64,000 bases of DNA from Ardenticatenaceae bacterium (GTDB taxonomy: Bacteria > Chloroflexota > Anaerolineae > Promineifilales > Promineifilaceae): contig JACKBQ010000002.1 in assembly GCA_020634455.1 (NCBI GenBank), positions 2,108,001 through 2,172,000 on the forward strand, written 5' to 3'. Made by a program: the position numbers and the translations under genes. Within the stretch, counting starts at the first letter, position 1, and each line of letters starts with the position of its first letter. Positions 25,900 to 34,916 of the stretch are shown piece after piece. The notes under the pieces were generated by a model, which saw only the letters and a list, made by a program, of their open reading frames with translations, did not search any database and was not told the DNA's origin.

Positions 25900-27120
25900 T
25901 TACGCCTTTTCCCGCACAAACAGCAGAATCGCCAACAGGCAGACGGCCACAATGCTCGCCGACACAACGCTCAAGCCCGGCACCTGGAAAGTGTCATACA
26001 CCCACGGACCAAGCAGCCCGGCGGCGCTAGAGCCAAGCAAGGTGGTGGCCGCGGCCAGCGTCATCATTTTCTCGCGGTGGGCGGGAGCCTGTTCACTCAC
26101 CAGAGCGATCTGACCCACTACCGTAAATTCAAAGGCAAATCGGGCCAAAATCAGCCCCAGGCCAGCCATTATCATGCCAACGTTGAACAGCGGCAGGAGC
26201 ACATAGCCAACCGCCGACAGGATTGTGCCCGCCAGCACCCCTCGGCGCAGGCCAATTTTGTCGCCGATGAGGCTCATCAACACGCTGCCGGTCAGGTCGG
26301 CCACGCCCAAGATAAGAGCCATCGTGCCCAACTGGGCTGCGCCCAGACCGTATTCGCGAGCCAGCCAGGTGCCGTAGGCAATGAAGATGTTCATGGCAGC
26401 CATCATGTTTAGCCCCACCACCAGCAGCGACACGTACGCGGAGCGCGCATTGGTCCCCAGCTCAAAAAATGCGAGGAGGCTGTTCCGGGAGAAGCGTGTT
26501 GGACGGGTGGTCGGTTTTGTGGTTTGATGGGCGGATGGCAAACGGCCGTATCCCACAAATGCCACCAGCAGCAGCCCACTCAGTACAAACAGCGGCACGC
26601 GCCAGCTAGTCGCCTCGATGAGCAGCCCCACCAGGTACAACCCAATGATCCCCGCCAGCGCCCAGGCGTATTCCAATGTGCCCAAGCCCCAGGCGCGGCG
26701 GTGCAACGGCAGCTTGGCGCTGATGTACGCCTGCAAAATCGGCACAAAGGCAAAGGTACCCAGGCCACCCAAAATCATGCCCACCGCCGCCAGCCACACC
26801 GAGCTGCTCAACCCCACCACAAAATAGCCGATGGCCGCCAGCAGCAGCCCAAAGCGCATCACCTTGCGGTAGCCGTGCCGATTGGCCTGCGCGCCAAACG
26901 CAGGCGACAGCAAGCCCGTCGCGCTGCGCAAACTCACCAATCGGCCCGCGGTGACGCTGCTCGTGCGCAACCCTTCGGCAATGACGGGCAAAAAGGGGAA
27001 GAAAAATTGAACGGCCGTATCCGTCACCAATCGGGTAATCAGCCCAAAGAAAATCAAGCGGTTAACAGAAATATCAGGTTCAGCAGGGGACAAATCGTTT
27101 TGTGGGGAGGAATTCGCCAA
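25900..27120 (-). CDS. MFS transporter
   Basis: The protein has 406 residues from a TTG at 27120 with GGAGA five bases upstream; other TTG codons up to 27144 are less well placed. Twelve hydrophobic helices are seen. The cytoplasmic loop 2-3 contains the weak family motif GAQANRHGYRKVMRFG, and loop 8-9 SLIGDKIGLRRGVLAG. This fits a 12-TM drug- or metabolite-exporting MFS. Neighbour genes (Eis-like acetyltransferase downstream, AraC/GyrI regulator upstream) support a drug-efflux role by inference only. Confidence 0.85.
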   Translation of the reverse strand: MANSSPQNDLSPAEPDISVNRLIFFGLITRLVTDTAVQFFFPFLPVIAEGLRTSSVTAGRLVSLRSATGLLSPAFGAQANRHGYRKVMRFGLLLAAIGYFVVGLSSSVWLAAVGMILGGLGTFAFVPILQAYISAKLPLHRRAWGLGTLEYAWALAGIIGLYLVGLLIEATSWRVPLFVLSGLLLVAFVGYGRLPSAHQTTKPTTRPTRFSRNSLLAFFELGTNARSAYVSLLVVGLNMMAAMNIFIAYGTWLAREYGLGAAQLGTMALILGVADLTGSVLMSLIGDKIGLRRGVLAGTILSAVGYVLLPLFNVGMIMAGLGLILARFAFEFTVVGQIALVSEQAPAHREKMMTLAAATTLLGSSAAGLLGPWVYDTFQVPGLSVVSASIVAVCLLAILLFVREKA

Positions 27121-27144
27121 AATGATCTCCAATGAAAACAACAA

Positions 27145-27178
27145 ACAGCACCCAGAAAATTCTGAGTGCTGTGTTTTT
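27145..27178. terminator. hairpin terminator between the AraC/GyrI and MFS genes
   Basis: ACAGCACCCAGAA (27145-27157) pairs with TTCTGAGTGCTGT (27160-27172) with one mismatch. T-rich tails occur on both sides: GTTTTT on plus and TTTGTTGTTTT on minus. It should end the AraC-type gene transcript and separates it from the MFS gene. Confidence 0.7.
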
Positions 27179-27222
27179 GGTTGTGGTTTCAGCGATTGTA
27201 TCTGAATTTGGGGGATTTGCCT

Positions 27223-28095
27223 TTAGGCGTCGCTCAGCGGAATGTAAATTTCGGTGCGCAGATTTTCCGGTTTGGTGCGGCGGGGATCGCGATTGAGATA
27301 CCGCTCAAAAATGGGTGCATCCCGCAATTGTTCGCCGCTGTGCGCCAGCCATTGGCCAAAAACCAGCCGGTACGTCTCGTCGAACAGCTCATACGCGCCC
27401 TTGTGCACAAAAAGCGCATAGCGGCCCCCGGCAATGGTTTGCACGCCAAATTCCCCCTGCGGCTCAACGGCTTGATCGAGCGTGAGGCAGGCGTCATAAC
27501 GCAGCTTATCGGGGTCGGTGATGTCTGGGCTGTCGTGGGAAATGCCGATCATCTGCGTGGACGGGTGAATGAGCTTGTGGCGGTAGGCGAAGGGCATCAG
27601 CGCCGCAAACGCCGCGGCTGAGGCTTCACTGTACGGCCCGGTTTTGCGCACAAACAAAACTGTCTGCGGTTCCAGATTCACAATTTTTGGGGTCATTTTG
27701 GGTGGCTCCTGGGTGCGGGTTTGTTGGAAAACGGCCGTATCCAACAAATGATTCTCCTCCCGATATGCCGACGGCGACTGACCAAACTGCTGCTTGAACG
27801 CCTTGCTAAAGTTGGCGGGCGTCTCGTACCCGGCATCCAGGGCAATCTCCGTGATGGCGTCAAACGTCTGGCGCAGCCGGTTGGCGGCCCGTTCCAGCCG
27901 CAGGCGGCGCACAAACGCGCTTAAACTTTCGCCCGTGTACGCCGTAAACAGCCGGTGAAAATGGTAAGGCGAAAACGCGGCCACCGCCGCCACCTCATCC
28001 AGGCTGGGCGGCGCATCCAGCCGCGCCTGAATCAACAGCATCACCCGCATGATGCTGGCCTGGTAGTCGGTTTTTGTTTCGGGTCGTTGGGTCAT
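27223..28095 (-). CDS. AraC-family regulator with GyrI-like effector domain
   Basis: The protein has 290 residues from the ATG at 28095; the longer frame to 28149 is repeat-derived. Two helix-turn-helix units occupy about 10-110 (LDEVAAVAAFSPYHFHRLF and ITEIALDAGYETPANFSKAF), followed by GQSPSAYR, as in MarA/Rob. Residues about 135-290 form a GyrI-like domain (VLFVRKTGPYSEASAAAFAAL to RTEIYIPL), which in Rob/BmrR-type proteins binds hydrophobic drugs. It therefore likely senses a small molecule and controls nearby genes such as the MFS/Eis pair. No clear ribosome site precedes the ATG. Confidence 0.9.
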   Translation of the reverse strand: MTQRPETKTDYQASIMRVMLLIQARLDAPPSLDEVAAVAAFSPYHFHRLFTAYTGESLSAFVRRLRLERAANRLRQTFDAITEIALDAGYETPANFSKAFKQQFGQSPSAYREENHLLDTAVFQQTRTQEPPKMTPKIVNLEPQTVLFVRKTGPYSEASAAAFAALMPFAYRHKLIHPSTQMIGISHDSPDITDPDKLRYDACLTLDQAVEPQGEFGVQTIAGGRYALFVHKGAYELFDETYRLVFGQWLAHSGEQLRDAPIFERYLNRDPRRTKPENLRTEIYIPLSDA

Positions 28096-28104
28096 ACACG
28101 TTTT

Positions 28105-28162
28105 AGATTGGACCATTTTTACATTTGCCAACAAGTTGCAGTAAAACAAAATGGTCCAATCT
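28105..28162. repeat. 15-bp perfect inverted repeat AGATTGGACCATTTT
   Basis: AGATTGGACCATTTT (28105-28119) and AAAATGGTCCAATCT (28148-28162) flank a 28-base centre. It ends three bases before the stop of the GyrI-like gene and starts nine bases before the AraC-type ATG, so it forms the entire intergenic part of this gene pair. Confidence 0.85.
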
Positions 28163-28165
28163 TGG

Positions 28166-28798
28166 TTAAGTAGCTACCACCTCTTTCACCACAAACGGCT
28201 GGCGAATCACCGTTTTCAACCGCTCTGGGGCGGCGCGGCGGGGGTCGCTGAGGTAAATTTCATGATGCTTACCGCTGAGTTCACCGCCCTGCTGCCGGAC
28301 GTGTTCGTGCAGCTTTTGGATGGTGGGGTCTTCATCGGCATAGGGGCCGGTGTAGAGAATTTGTACGGCCGTTCCCTCTACAAATCGCTCCAATTTTAGC
28401 AGATCAACAGCAACCAATCCCTTCTTTTTCTTCACCTGCGCCTTGGCCACCGCGATCATGTCGGCGGTGACAAAATCCGGCTGCATAATCATCATTTGCC
28501 AGAGCCAGGCATCCTTGTTGCCCATCGAAAACTGGCGCATATCCGGCACCCACCACAGCCCTTCCAGCGGCATCACGCCAAAATCTATCGCCAGTTCACC
28601 CTTTTTCACCATAAATTTAACCGTGTAAGCCACCGAATACAGCGCCTCCACCGCCTCTTGGTACGCCTGGGAACTGTTGGGGTTGCCCTGCCCGGTGATG
28701 GTGAGAAAGTTCATAGCAGGCACGTCCACCACGCTAATTTTTGTGCCTGATGGTTGGTAGAGATGCTTCAGCTCGCGTTTGAAATCTATCTTTTTCAT
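28166..28798 (-). CDS. GyrI-like small-molecule-binding domain protein
   Basis: The protein has 210 residues; AAGGAG precedes the ATG at 28798. The sequence has the features of stand-alone GyrI-like proteins: VVDVPAMNFLTITGQGNPNSSQAYQEAVEALYSVAYTVKF at the start, EGLWWVPDM, and the late TGPYADEDPTIQKLHEHV and HHEIYLSDPRRAAPERLKTVIRQPF. Some members hydrolyse or sequester cyclopropanoid or other drugs, and most have no tested role. It lies upstream of the AraC/GyrI regulator on the same strand, 70 bases apart, and the two probably share a ligand class. Confidence 0.88.
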   Translation of the reverse strand: MKKIDFKRELKHLYQPSGTKISVVDVPAMNFLTITGQGNPNSSQAYQEAVEALYSVAYTVKFMVKKGELAIDFGVMPLEGLWWVPDMRQFSMGNKDAWLWQMMIMQPDFVTADMIAVAKAQVKKKKGLVAVDLLKLERFVEGTAVQILYTGPYADEDPTIQKLHEHVRQQGGELSGKHHEIYLSDPRRAAPERLKTVIRQPFVVKEVVAT

Positions 28799-28811
28799 GA
28801 TTGCTCCTTGT

Positions 28812-28868
28812 AACCTCCCGAAGGTTTAATCCGAGAAGTAAAAATCTGAATGAAACCTCCGGGAGGTT
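28812..28868. repeat. AACCTCCCGAAGGTT/AACCTCCGGGAGGTT inverted repeat
   Basis: AACCTCCCGAAGGTTT (28812-28827) and AAACCTCCGGGAGGTT (28853-28868) are almost complementary and each is itself palindromic. Relatives lie at 38914-38970 and within the aroKB fusion at 43916-43948. Confidence 0.85.
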
Positions 28869-28955
28869 GCTTAAAGCATAACATGGGCAACGGCCGTTTC
28901 ACTATTCCAAACTTGCGCATTGTGTCCTAAACAACAGCCGCGCCGTCAAACCCCT

Positions 28956-28985
28956 TTTCCACGCCATGCCACTTTTCGCTATAAT
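28956..28985 (+). promoter_or_regulatory. candidate promoter of mscS
   Basis: TATAAT at 28980-28985 is preceded after 18 bases by TTTCCA (28956-28961), about 80 bases before the mscS ATG. The -10 word is perfect and the -35 weak. Confidence 0.35.
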
Positions 28986-29062
28986 GCAGGGGGTCATCAA
29001 CGGCACTGCACCCCACCGCAAAACGTCTTTATTTTTGTATCCAATCATTTGGGAGAAAGTGC

Positions 29063-29950
29063 ATGAGCAAACTGTTCGACGTCATTCTGGAACGTCTGCA
29101 AACGTTGTTTAATCCAGAAACGCTGGGCACGCAGCTGGTTGATTTTATGATCAACCTGGTTGTTGCCCTGATTACTTTTGCCATCTTTTACCTGGCCTGG
29201 GTATTGGTGCGCTCGCTGCTCAAACGATTCCTGCCCAAATCACGCTTCGACCAAACTTCGCAGGCGTTTATCACCACTATTTTGCAATACAGCATCTTGC
29301 TGCTGGGGCTGGTCAATGCGCTGTCGGTGATGGGGGTAGACACGGCCGGGCTGCTGGCGTCGCTGGGCATTGTGGGCATCACCATCGGCTTTGCCGCCAG
29401 GGATGCGTTTTCCAATCTTATCTCGGGCATCCTCATTTTTCTGGATCGGCCGTTTGTGATTGGGGATTTAGTGGAGGTGGGCGACAATTACGGCCGTGTG
29501 GACCAGATCACCCTTCGTTCCACCCGCATCATCACCGGCGATGGCAAAATGCTGGCCGTGCCCAATGCCGAAATCATCAACAAAACAGTCACCTCCTACA
29601 CCAATTTCCCGCACCTGCGCCTGGACATTGAAGTAACCGTGGGCGTCAACGAAAATATTGATCGGGTGCGCCAAATCTTGTTCGCCGTCATCCACGGCGA
29701 CGCCGATTTTTTGCAGGAGCCGCCTGCCAGGGTGGTGATTACGCAGCTGAATGATTACAATGTAGCTTTAGAGCTGCAAGCGTGGATTAGAGATGAGCGC
29801 ATTCACATCGAAAAACGGTTTGAACTGCGTGAAAAAATCTTCAAGGCCCTGACTGAGCAGCACATTGAGATGCCATTTGAAACAATACAGCTAACGCCTC
29901 TCACCATAAATGTGGCACAAGGGCAACTACCGGAGAAAACAAATGAGTGA
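29063..29950 (+). CDS. mscS: MscS-family mechanosensitive channel
   Basis: The protein has 295 residues, the size of small MscS; GGGAGAAAG precedes the ATG. Two to three transmembrane helices lie at about 20-45, 70-90 and 95-120. The pore helix has GVDTAGLLASLGIVGITIGFAARDAFSNLISGILIF, with the conserved Gly/Ala pattern and FAARD. The beta domain (RPFVIGDLVEVGDNYGRV, LRSTRIITGDGKMLAVPNAEI) and cytosolic alpha/beta domain follow. It releases solutes on hypo-osmotic shock. It overlaps the downstream arginine-decarboxylase-like gene by eight bases, so the two are co-translated. Confidence 0.93.
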   Translation: MSKLFDVILERLQTLFNPETLGTQLVDFMINLVVALITFAIFYLAWVLVRSLLKRFLPKSRFDQTSQAFITTILQYSILLLGLVNALSVMGVDTAGLLASLGIVGITIGFAARDAFSNLISGILIFLDRPFVIGDLVEVGDNYGRVDQITLRSTRIITGDGKMLAVPNAEIINKTVTSYTNFPHLRLDIEVTVGVNENIDRVRQILFAVIHGDADFLQEPPARVVITQLNDYNVALELQAWIRDERIHIEKRFELREKIFKALTEQHIEMPFETIQLTPLTINVAQGQLPEKTNE

Positions 29951-31391
29951 CAACACCAAACATCCTGTCATTGGTTGGGAAAGCGAAACGGCCGTTCCCC
30001 ACCACCACCAATTCAACCGCTACCTGTACGCCCAAAACGGCCATCTGCACCTGGACGGCCTGGATTTGGCCCAGTTTTTTCTGGATGAAGCGCCCCAGGG
30101 ATTTACACAAACATTGCCCAGCCCACTGGAAATTGTCTATCTGCCGCTTATCACCAAACAAATTCACCACATGCAGCAAATTTTTGCCGATGTCATTGCC
30201 GAACTAGAGTACGGCGGCCAGTTCCACTACACCTACGCCTCCAAAGCCAACGCTGCCGAAGAAGTGATCCGCACCACCCTCAGCGCCGGAGCCAACCACG
30301 AAATGTCTTCCACCGTAGACGTGGACATCGCCAAAATCATGATCCAGCGCGGCCTGCTCACGCCCGACCGCATGATCGTGTGCAACGGTTTCAAAGGCCC
30401 CGGCTCCCAGTACGCGGCCAACATCTTGCAGCTTCGCCTGCTGCATGAAAACCTCATCCCCGTCATCGAAGATTTGCCCGAAATTGCACCGCTGCTCAGC
30501 TCTGGCCAAACGTTTAACGTTGGCCTGCGCCAAAAAAGCTACGGCCACAACGAAACACAAGCAGAAATGGACAAAGCCAACTCCCGCTTTGGCCTGAACG
30601 TAGACGATCTGTGGAAAGCGGCCGATTACATCGCCGCCGCGCCCAATCTAAACTTAAAAATGTACCATTACATGGTCGGCAGCCAGCTCACCGACATTCC
30701 CGCCTTCATCAGCTGGCTCAAACCGGGGATCGAGCTGTTTGCCCGGCTGCGGCAACGTTATCCCAGCCTGAGCATCTTCAACTTTGGCGGCGGCATGCCC
30801 GTGGCCATGACGCTCGATTTTGACTTTGATTACCACGAGTTTGCCCGCCAACTGCTTACCGCCCTGCAAGAGGCGTGCCGTCGCTACAGCGTGCCGGTGC
30901 CAGATGTGATGGGTGAATTCGGCCGTTACACCACCTCCGAGCACGGCGCTCATCTCTTCAAAATCATCGCCGCCAAAGACAACGGCTCCAAGCTACCCTG
31001 GTACATTATTGACGGCTCAATTATGAGCTCTTTCCCGGACAGTTGGGCGCTGTCTGAGCATTTCATCGTGCTGCCGCTGAACCATCTGGACAAACCGTTC
31101 CAGCAGGTGCAGCTTGGCGGCATCACCTGCGACAGCGACGACGTCTACCCGCCCAAGCCGAGCAAATCGCCACTTTACCTGCCCGTAGAGACGGACGAGC
31201 TGTACATCGGCTTTTTCAGCATTGGCGCGTACCAGGAGATGTTGGGTGGCGTGAAGGGCAGCAAGCATTGCGTCTTGCCGGAAGCGAATGAGTTGATTAT
31301 TGAGAAGGGGGAAGACGGCCGTTTCCAATTCCAAATCCTGAGCGGCCAGCACCCAGACGACGTCCTGCGTAACCTCGGCTACAACGTCTAA
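29943..31391 (+). CDS. speA: PLP-dependent arginine decarboxylase-like protein (fold III)
   Basis: The protein has 482 residues from the ATG at 29943 with GGAGAAAAC just before it; the ATG lies inside the end of mscS. The PLP lysine K101 in YASKANA, AGANHEMSSTVDVDI, the glycine loop FNFGGGMPV (phosphate binding) and CDSDD near 396 (the active-site Cys motif of the SpeA/DAP decarboxylase group) are present. The CDSDD form fits biosynthetic arginine decarboxylase (arginine to agmatine), but E. coli SpeA is about 650 residues, so this is a shorter relative. The exact substrate is inferred. A spermidine-synthase-like gene is at 12797. Confidence 0.8.
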   Translation: MSDNTKHPVIGWESETAVPHHHQFNRYLYAQNGHLHLDGLDLAQFFLDEAPQGFTQTLPSPLEIVYLPLITKQIHHMQQIFADVIAELEYGGQFHYTYASKANAAEEVIRTTLSAGANHEMSSTVDVDIAKIMIQRGLLTPDRMIVCNGFKGPGSQYAANILQLRLLHENLIPVIEDLPEIAPLLSSGQTFNVGLRQKSYGHNETQAEMDKANSRFGLNVDDLWKAADYIAAAPNLNLKMYHYMVGSQLTDIPAFISWLKPGIELFARLRQRYPSLSIFNFGGGMPVAMTLDFDFDYHEFARQLLTALQEACRRYSVPVPDVMGEFGRYTTSEHGAHLFKIIAAKDNGSKLPWYIIDGSIMSSFPDSWALSEHFIVLPLNHLDKPFQQVQLGGITCDSDDVYPPKPSKSPLYLPVETDELYIGFFSIGAYQEMLGGVKGSKHCVLPEANELIIEKGEDGRFQFQILSGQHPDDVLRNLGYNV

Positions 31392-31534
31392 ACCCATGCA
31401 ACCAGACGGCAAAATAGCCGTAAATACAGGTATAATCGCCAAAAATTGCAAACCAATCCCCACATGCAGGGGCAAACAGTCACAATTAGTTATTCACGAT
31501 TCACAATTAAAAAAGTTCGTTTGAGGAAAAGCAC

Positions 31535-33163
31535 ATGAAACTAGATCGCACCCGCATCATCTTTATCGCCATCATCGGCCTGGCCGCCCTGGTAATCTGC
31601 GGCGTGGCCGCCTACAGCATCATCGGCAACCTCACCGACAACACGGAGACGGAAACGGCCGACAACAGCAATAGCAATACCAACAGCAGCAACGGCTCCA
31701 CCGTCACCGACATCGATCTCGACTCGCCAGACCCCATCTGGGGACCCAACTACGACGCCAGCGACGGACTGCCCACCTACATCTGCGGCGCAGACGCCTT
31801 TGGCAGCTACTTTACGCTCCAGCAAATGCAAATGAGCGGCAAAGATATCGAACACGGCTTCCATCTGGGCATCGTCCCCTTCTTCCTCACCGACGAGTAC
31901 GAGATCACCGAGGGGCAGCGCACCGCCCTGCTAAACTCTGGCAAATGGAACTGCCTGCTCACCACCCTGGACTCGGTCGCCCTCTCCAGCCCCGGCGTCA
32001 TCACCGCCATCGTGGATGAGAGCGCCGGTGCCGACCAGCTGTGGGGCCGCGACATCGACACCATCAACGACCTGCAAGGCAAGCGCATCGCCTTCGCCAG
32101 CGACTCGGTGGGTGAATATTTTGTCTACTACGCCCTCAGCATCGCCCAACTCAGCCCCCGCTCGCAGGTCACCCTGGTGCCGCAAGACAGCGTGGAATCC
32201 GCTATTGAAGTGTTCAACAATGGGCAAGCAGACGTGGTCTCCGCCTGGGAACCCAACATTTACGATGCCGAGCAAAGCGGTGGCGTGAAGCTGCTCAGTT
32301 CCGAGGAACTCCGCATCGTCATTGATGTCATCGTCACTTCGCGCCAATCCATCCAGACCAATGCCGATCTGGTACAGAATTTCCACAACGCCTGGTTCGA
32401 TACACTCAAAGCACAGGTGGAGGATTTCGGAACGGCCGCTTCCCAAATCGCCTCCTGGGGCAACAACGACTGGAGCTTTGTCTACGCCGAAACCGCCACC
32501 GACGACTTCACCGCCTGGCTGGAAAGCGTGGCCCAGGCCGACCTTGGCGACAACGCCTTCGTGATGCGCGACACGCGCCCCATCATCTCCCGGCTGGAAA
32601 TTGCCCGCCGCGTTTGGGCCGCCTCTGATGTCGGCATTCCCAATGACAACGTAGAAGATTTGGTAAACGGCGGCTTTGTGTTACGCGCCGCCGATCAGCC
32701 CAGCTTGCAGCCGAACGGCAAGCCGGTCAACGACACCTTCTCCATCTCTGCCCAGGTAGATTTAACTGGCGTCTCTACCGATGCCGCCGCCACGCTGGCT
32801 GTGCTGCCCTGCCGCACCTTCGCCTTTTTGCCAGAATCCACCGAGCTAACGTTGGAATCCCGCCGCATTTTGGATGACTGCGTGGTGCCCACCATGTCCC
32901 AATCGATCGGCCTGTACCTGCGCGTGCGCGGCTCTTCCGCCTGGCCCGCCAACGACCCGCCCTACACCGAAGACGAGATTCTGGAAGTAGCCGAGGGCCG
33001 GGCGCAGAGCGTGGTGGATTACCTGGTGTCGCAGGGCATCGATCCGGCCCGTTTCATTGTGGAAGCCGTTCTGCCACCAGCAGATCGGCGCGGCACCGAT
33101 GATCCCAATCTACAGGCCCAGGACCGGTACGTGGAACTGACGCTGGTGACGGCTGGACGCTGA
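31535..33163 (+). CDS. membrane-anchored substrate-binding protein with C-terminal OmpA-like domain
   Basis: The protein has 542 residues; GAGGAAAAGC precedes the ATG. An N-terminal transmembrane anchor (about 8-31) is followed by an Asn/Ser/Thr-rich linker. A NMT1/SsuA-type periplasmic-binding domain covers about 75-395 (LLTTLDSVALSSPG, DLQGKRIAFASDSVGEYFV, NNGQADVVSAWEP). The last about 110 residues are OmpA-like (FLPESTELTLESRRILDDC, EVAEGRAQSVVDYLVSQGID), a fold that binds peptidoglycan. No ABC permease or ATPase is present. Together with the next gene it makes a two-gene exported module whose ligand is unknown. Confidence 0.85.
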   Translation: MKLDRTRIIFIAIIGLAALVICGVAAYSIIGNLTDNTETETADNSNSNTNSSNGSTVTDIDLDSPDPIWGPNYDASDGLPTYICGADAFGSYFTLQQMQMSGKDIEHGFHLGIVPFFLTDEYEITEGQRTALLNSGKWNCLLTTLDSVALSSPGVITAIVDESAGADQLWGRDIDTINDLQGKRIAFASDSVGEYFVYYALSIAQLSPRSQVTLVPQDSVESAIEVFNNGQADVVSAWEPNIYDAEQSGGVKLLSSEELRIVIDVIVTSRQSIQTNADLVQNFHNAWFDTLKAQVEDFGTAASQIASWGNNDWSFVYAETATDDFTAWLESVAQADLGDNAFVMRDTRPIISRLEIARRVWAASDVGIPNDNVEDLVNGGFVLRAADQPSLQPNGKPVNDTFSISAQVDLTGVSTDAAATLAVLPCRTFAFLPESTELTLESRRILDDCVVPTMSQSIGLYLRVRGSSAWPANDPPYTEDEILEVAEGRAQSVVDYLVSQGIDPARFIVEAVLPPADRRGTDDPNLQAQDRYVELTLVTAGR

Positions 33164-33170
33164 TTTTGAG

Positions 33171-33255
33171 TAAAAAGTGAAAGAGTGAAAAGTGAAAAGT
33201 TTGGCACTTTTTTGAGCCTACTTTTCACTTTTTACTTATCACTTTTCACTTCCCA
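33171..33255. repeat. GTAAAAAGTGAAAGAGTGAAAAGTG inverted repeat
   Basis: The A-rich left part (33171-33200) and the T-rich right part CTTTTCACTTTTTACTTATC (from about 33222) are complementary. It fills the gap between the SBP-OmpA and SBP-VWA genes and would form a long hairpin in their common transcript. It belongs to the family at 1179 and 61396. Confidence 0.8.
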
Positions 33256-33268
33256 AACAGAGGATTTT

Positions 33269-34909
33269 ATGAAGCTAAAAAACTTTCGCGGGTTTCCCCT
33301 GCTTATTATCCTGCTCACCTTGCCGATGCTGGCTTGCAGCGTGTTCGGTATTGGCGGCGATGACAACATTCCCAGCAATGCCGTCGTGCTGAATGTAATG
33401 GCTAACACAACGGCCGCTCCCTGGTTGGAAACGGCCGTTACCACCTTCAACGCTTCTGAAACAGCCACCAGCAGCGGCGACCCCGTTTTTGTACAGCTCA
33501 TCGCTGTCGAATCCGGTGAAGCGATTGCCGCCCTGCAAGCAACGCCCAGCACCGCGCTTTGGCTGCCAGAAGAAGCCGTCTGGACCGACGTGCTGGCCGA
33601 AGACGGCGACAGCAGCTTCCAAAACGACTGCGTCAGCGTGGCCCAAAGCCCGCTGGTGATTGGCATGTGGCGCGAAGTGGCCGAAGCGCTTGGCTGGCCC
33701 GGCCTGCCGCTGGGCTGGCTGGACATCGGCAGTTTGGCTGCTGACCCCGCCGCCTGGGATTATTACAGCGGTGGCACCCTGGGCGACTCGTTCAAGCTGG
33801 GGCACACCCATCCCGGCCTGTCCGGCTCTGGGGCCAGCACGCTGCTGGCTGTCGTCCAGGCGGCCGAATCAAAAACCGACGCGGTGAGCGTGGGCGACAT
33901 CGGCCAGCCGATTGTACAGGCCAGCGTGGGTGCCTTTGAAGGGGGCGTCACCTGGTTCAGCAGCAGCACGCAATCTTTGGCCACCACCATGGCCGAGCGG
34001 GGCGTGGATTACCTGACGGCGGGCATCATGTACGAAGCCAACGTAGCCCAGTTGGGCGGCAGCGACATCGTGGCGATTTACCCGCTGGAAGGCACTTTTG
34101 TCGCCGACTTTCCGGCCTGCGTGCGAGATTCAGCGACGAGTGGTGAGAAAGAAGCGGCCGTTCTCTTCCGTGACTTTTTGCTGAGCGACAAAGGGCAGCA
34201 ATTAGCCACCGACAGCGGACTGCGACCCGTGAGTTCTGCCATTTCTCTGGCCGCTACCGACGCCATTGACCCCAGCCAGCCAGCGCTTGTGTTTGAATCG
34301 CCCTCCACTGCCTCCATTTTTGCCGTGCAGGAACTGTGGCAGGAGGCGCGTAAAGATGTGAATCTGGTGATGCTGCTGGACACCTCCGGCAGTATGCGCG
34401 GCTCCAAAATGAGCACGATGCAGGCTGCCGCCATGCAGTTTGTCAGCCAGATGGGGGACGACGACTACATTTCCGTCATCGCTTTCAGCACCGAGCCAGA
34501 GCTGATCATCCAGCACGTGCAGGTGGGCGAAAATCGAGACAAAATCATCAACGCCATCAGCGATTTGAACGCGGTGGGCGATACAACGCTGTTCGACGCC
34601 ATCGGCGACGGGGCGGCGCTGCTGACGGAAACCAGCCTGCCCTCCACGGCCAACGCGATGGTGGTGCTGACCGATGGGCAAGACACGCGCAGTTACCGCT
34701 TCAATTCGGCCACGGCCATGCAAGAAGCGACGGCCAACAACGCCACCGTCTTCACCATTGCCTACGGCGGCGACGCCGACGAGCAAACGCTGGAGCAGCT
34801 GGCTATCCAGGCCAACGGCAACTTCTTCATTGGCGATGAAGCGTCCATTGCCGCGATTTATGAAGAGATGTCTGCCGCCTTTGGTGGCAGCGTTGGCGTC
34901 GGGCGTTAA
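33269..34909 (+). CDS. lipoprotein with substrate-binding domain and VWA domain
   Basis: The protein has 546 residues from the ATG at 33269 (AGAGGA upstream). The signal peptide ends in lipobox LPMLAC, with lipid-modified C23. Residues about 35-340 resemble a PstS/ModA-type solute-binding fold (SVGDIGQPIVQASVGAFEGG, AGIMYEANVAQLGGSDIVAIYP, RDFLLSDKGQQLA). The C-terminal VWA domain starts near 365 with a complete MIDAS: D371-x-S373-x-S375 in LLDTSGSM, a Thr near TTLFDAI and LTDGQD. So it should bind a metal-dependent ligand outside the cell. It follows the SBP-OmpA gene after a repeat hairpin. Confidence 0.87.
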   Translation: MKLKNFRGFPLLIILLTLPMLACSVFGIGGDDNIPSNAVVLNVMANTTAAPWLETAVTTFNASETATSSGDPVFVQLIAVESGEAIAALQATPSTALWLPEEAVWTDVLAEDGDSSFQNDCVSVAQSPLVIGMWREVAEALGWPGLPLGWLDIGSLAADPAAWDYYSGGTLGDSFKLGHTHPGLSGSGASTLLAVVQAAESKTDAVSVGDIGQPIVQASVGAFEGGVTWFSSSTQSLATTMAERGVDYLTAGIMYEANVAQLGGSDIVAIYPLEGTFVADFPACVRDSATSGEKEAAVLFRDFLLSDKGQQLATDSGLRPVSSAISLAATDAIDPSQPALVFESPSTASIFAVQELWQEARKDVNLVMLLDTSGSMRGSKMSTMQAAAMQFVSQMGDDDYISVIAFSTEPELIIQHVQVGENRDKIINAISDLNAVGDTTLFDAIGDGAALLTETSLPSTANAMVVLTDGQDTRSYRFNSATAMQEATANNATVFTIAYGGDADEQTLEQLAIQANGNFFIGDEASIAAIYEEMSAAFGGSVGVGR

Positions 34910-34916
34910 ACCGTTC

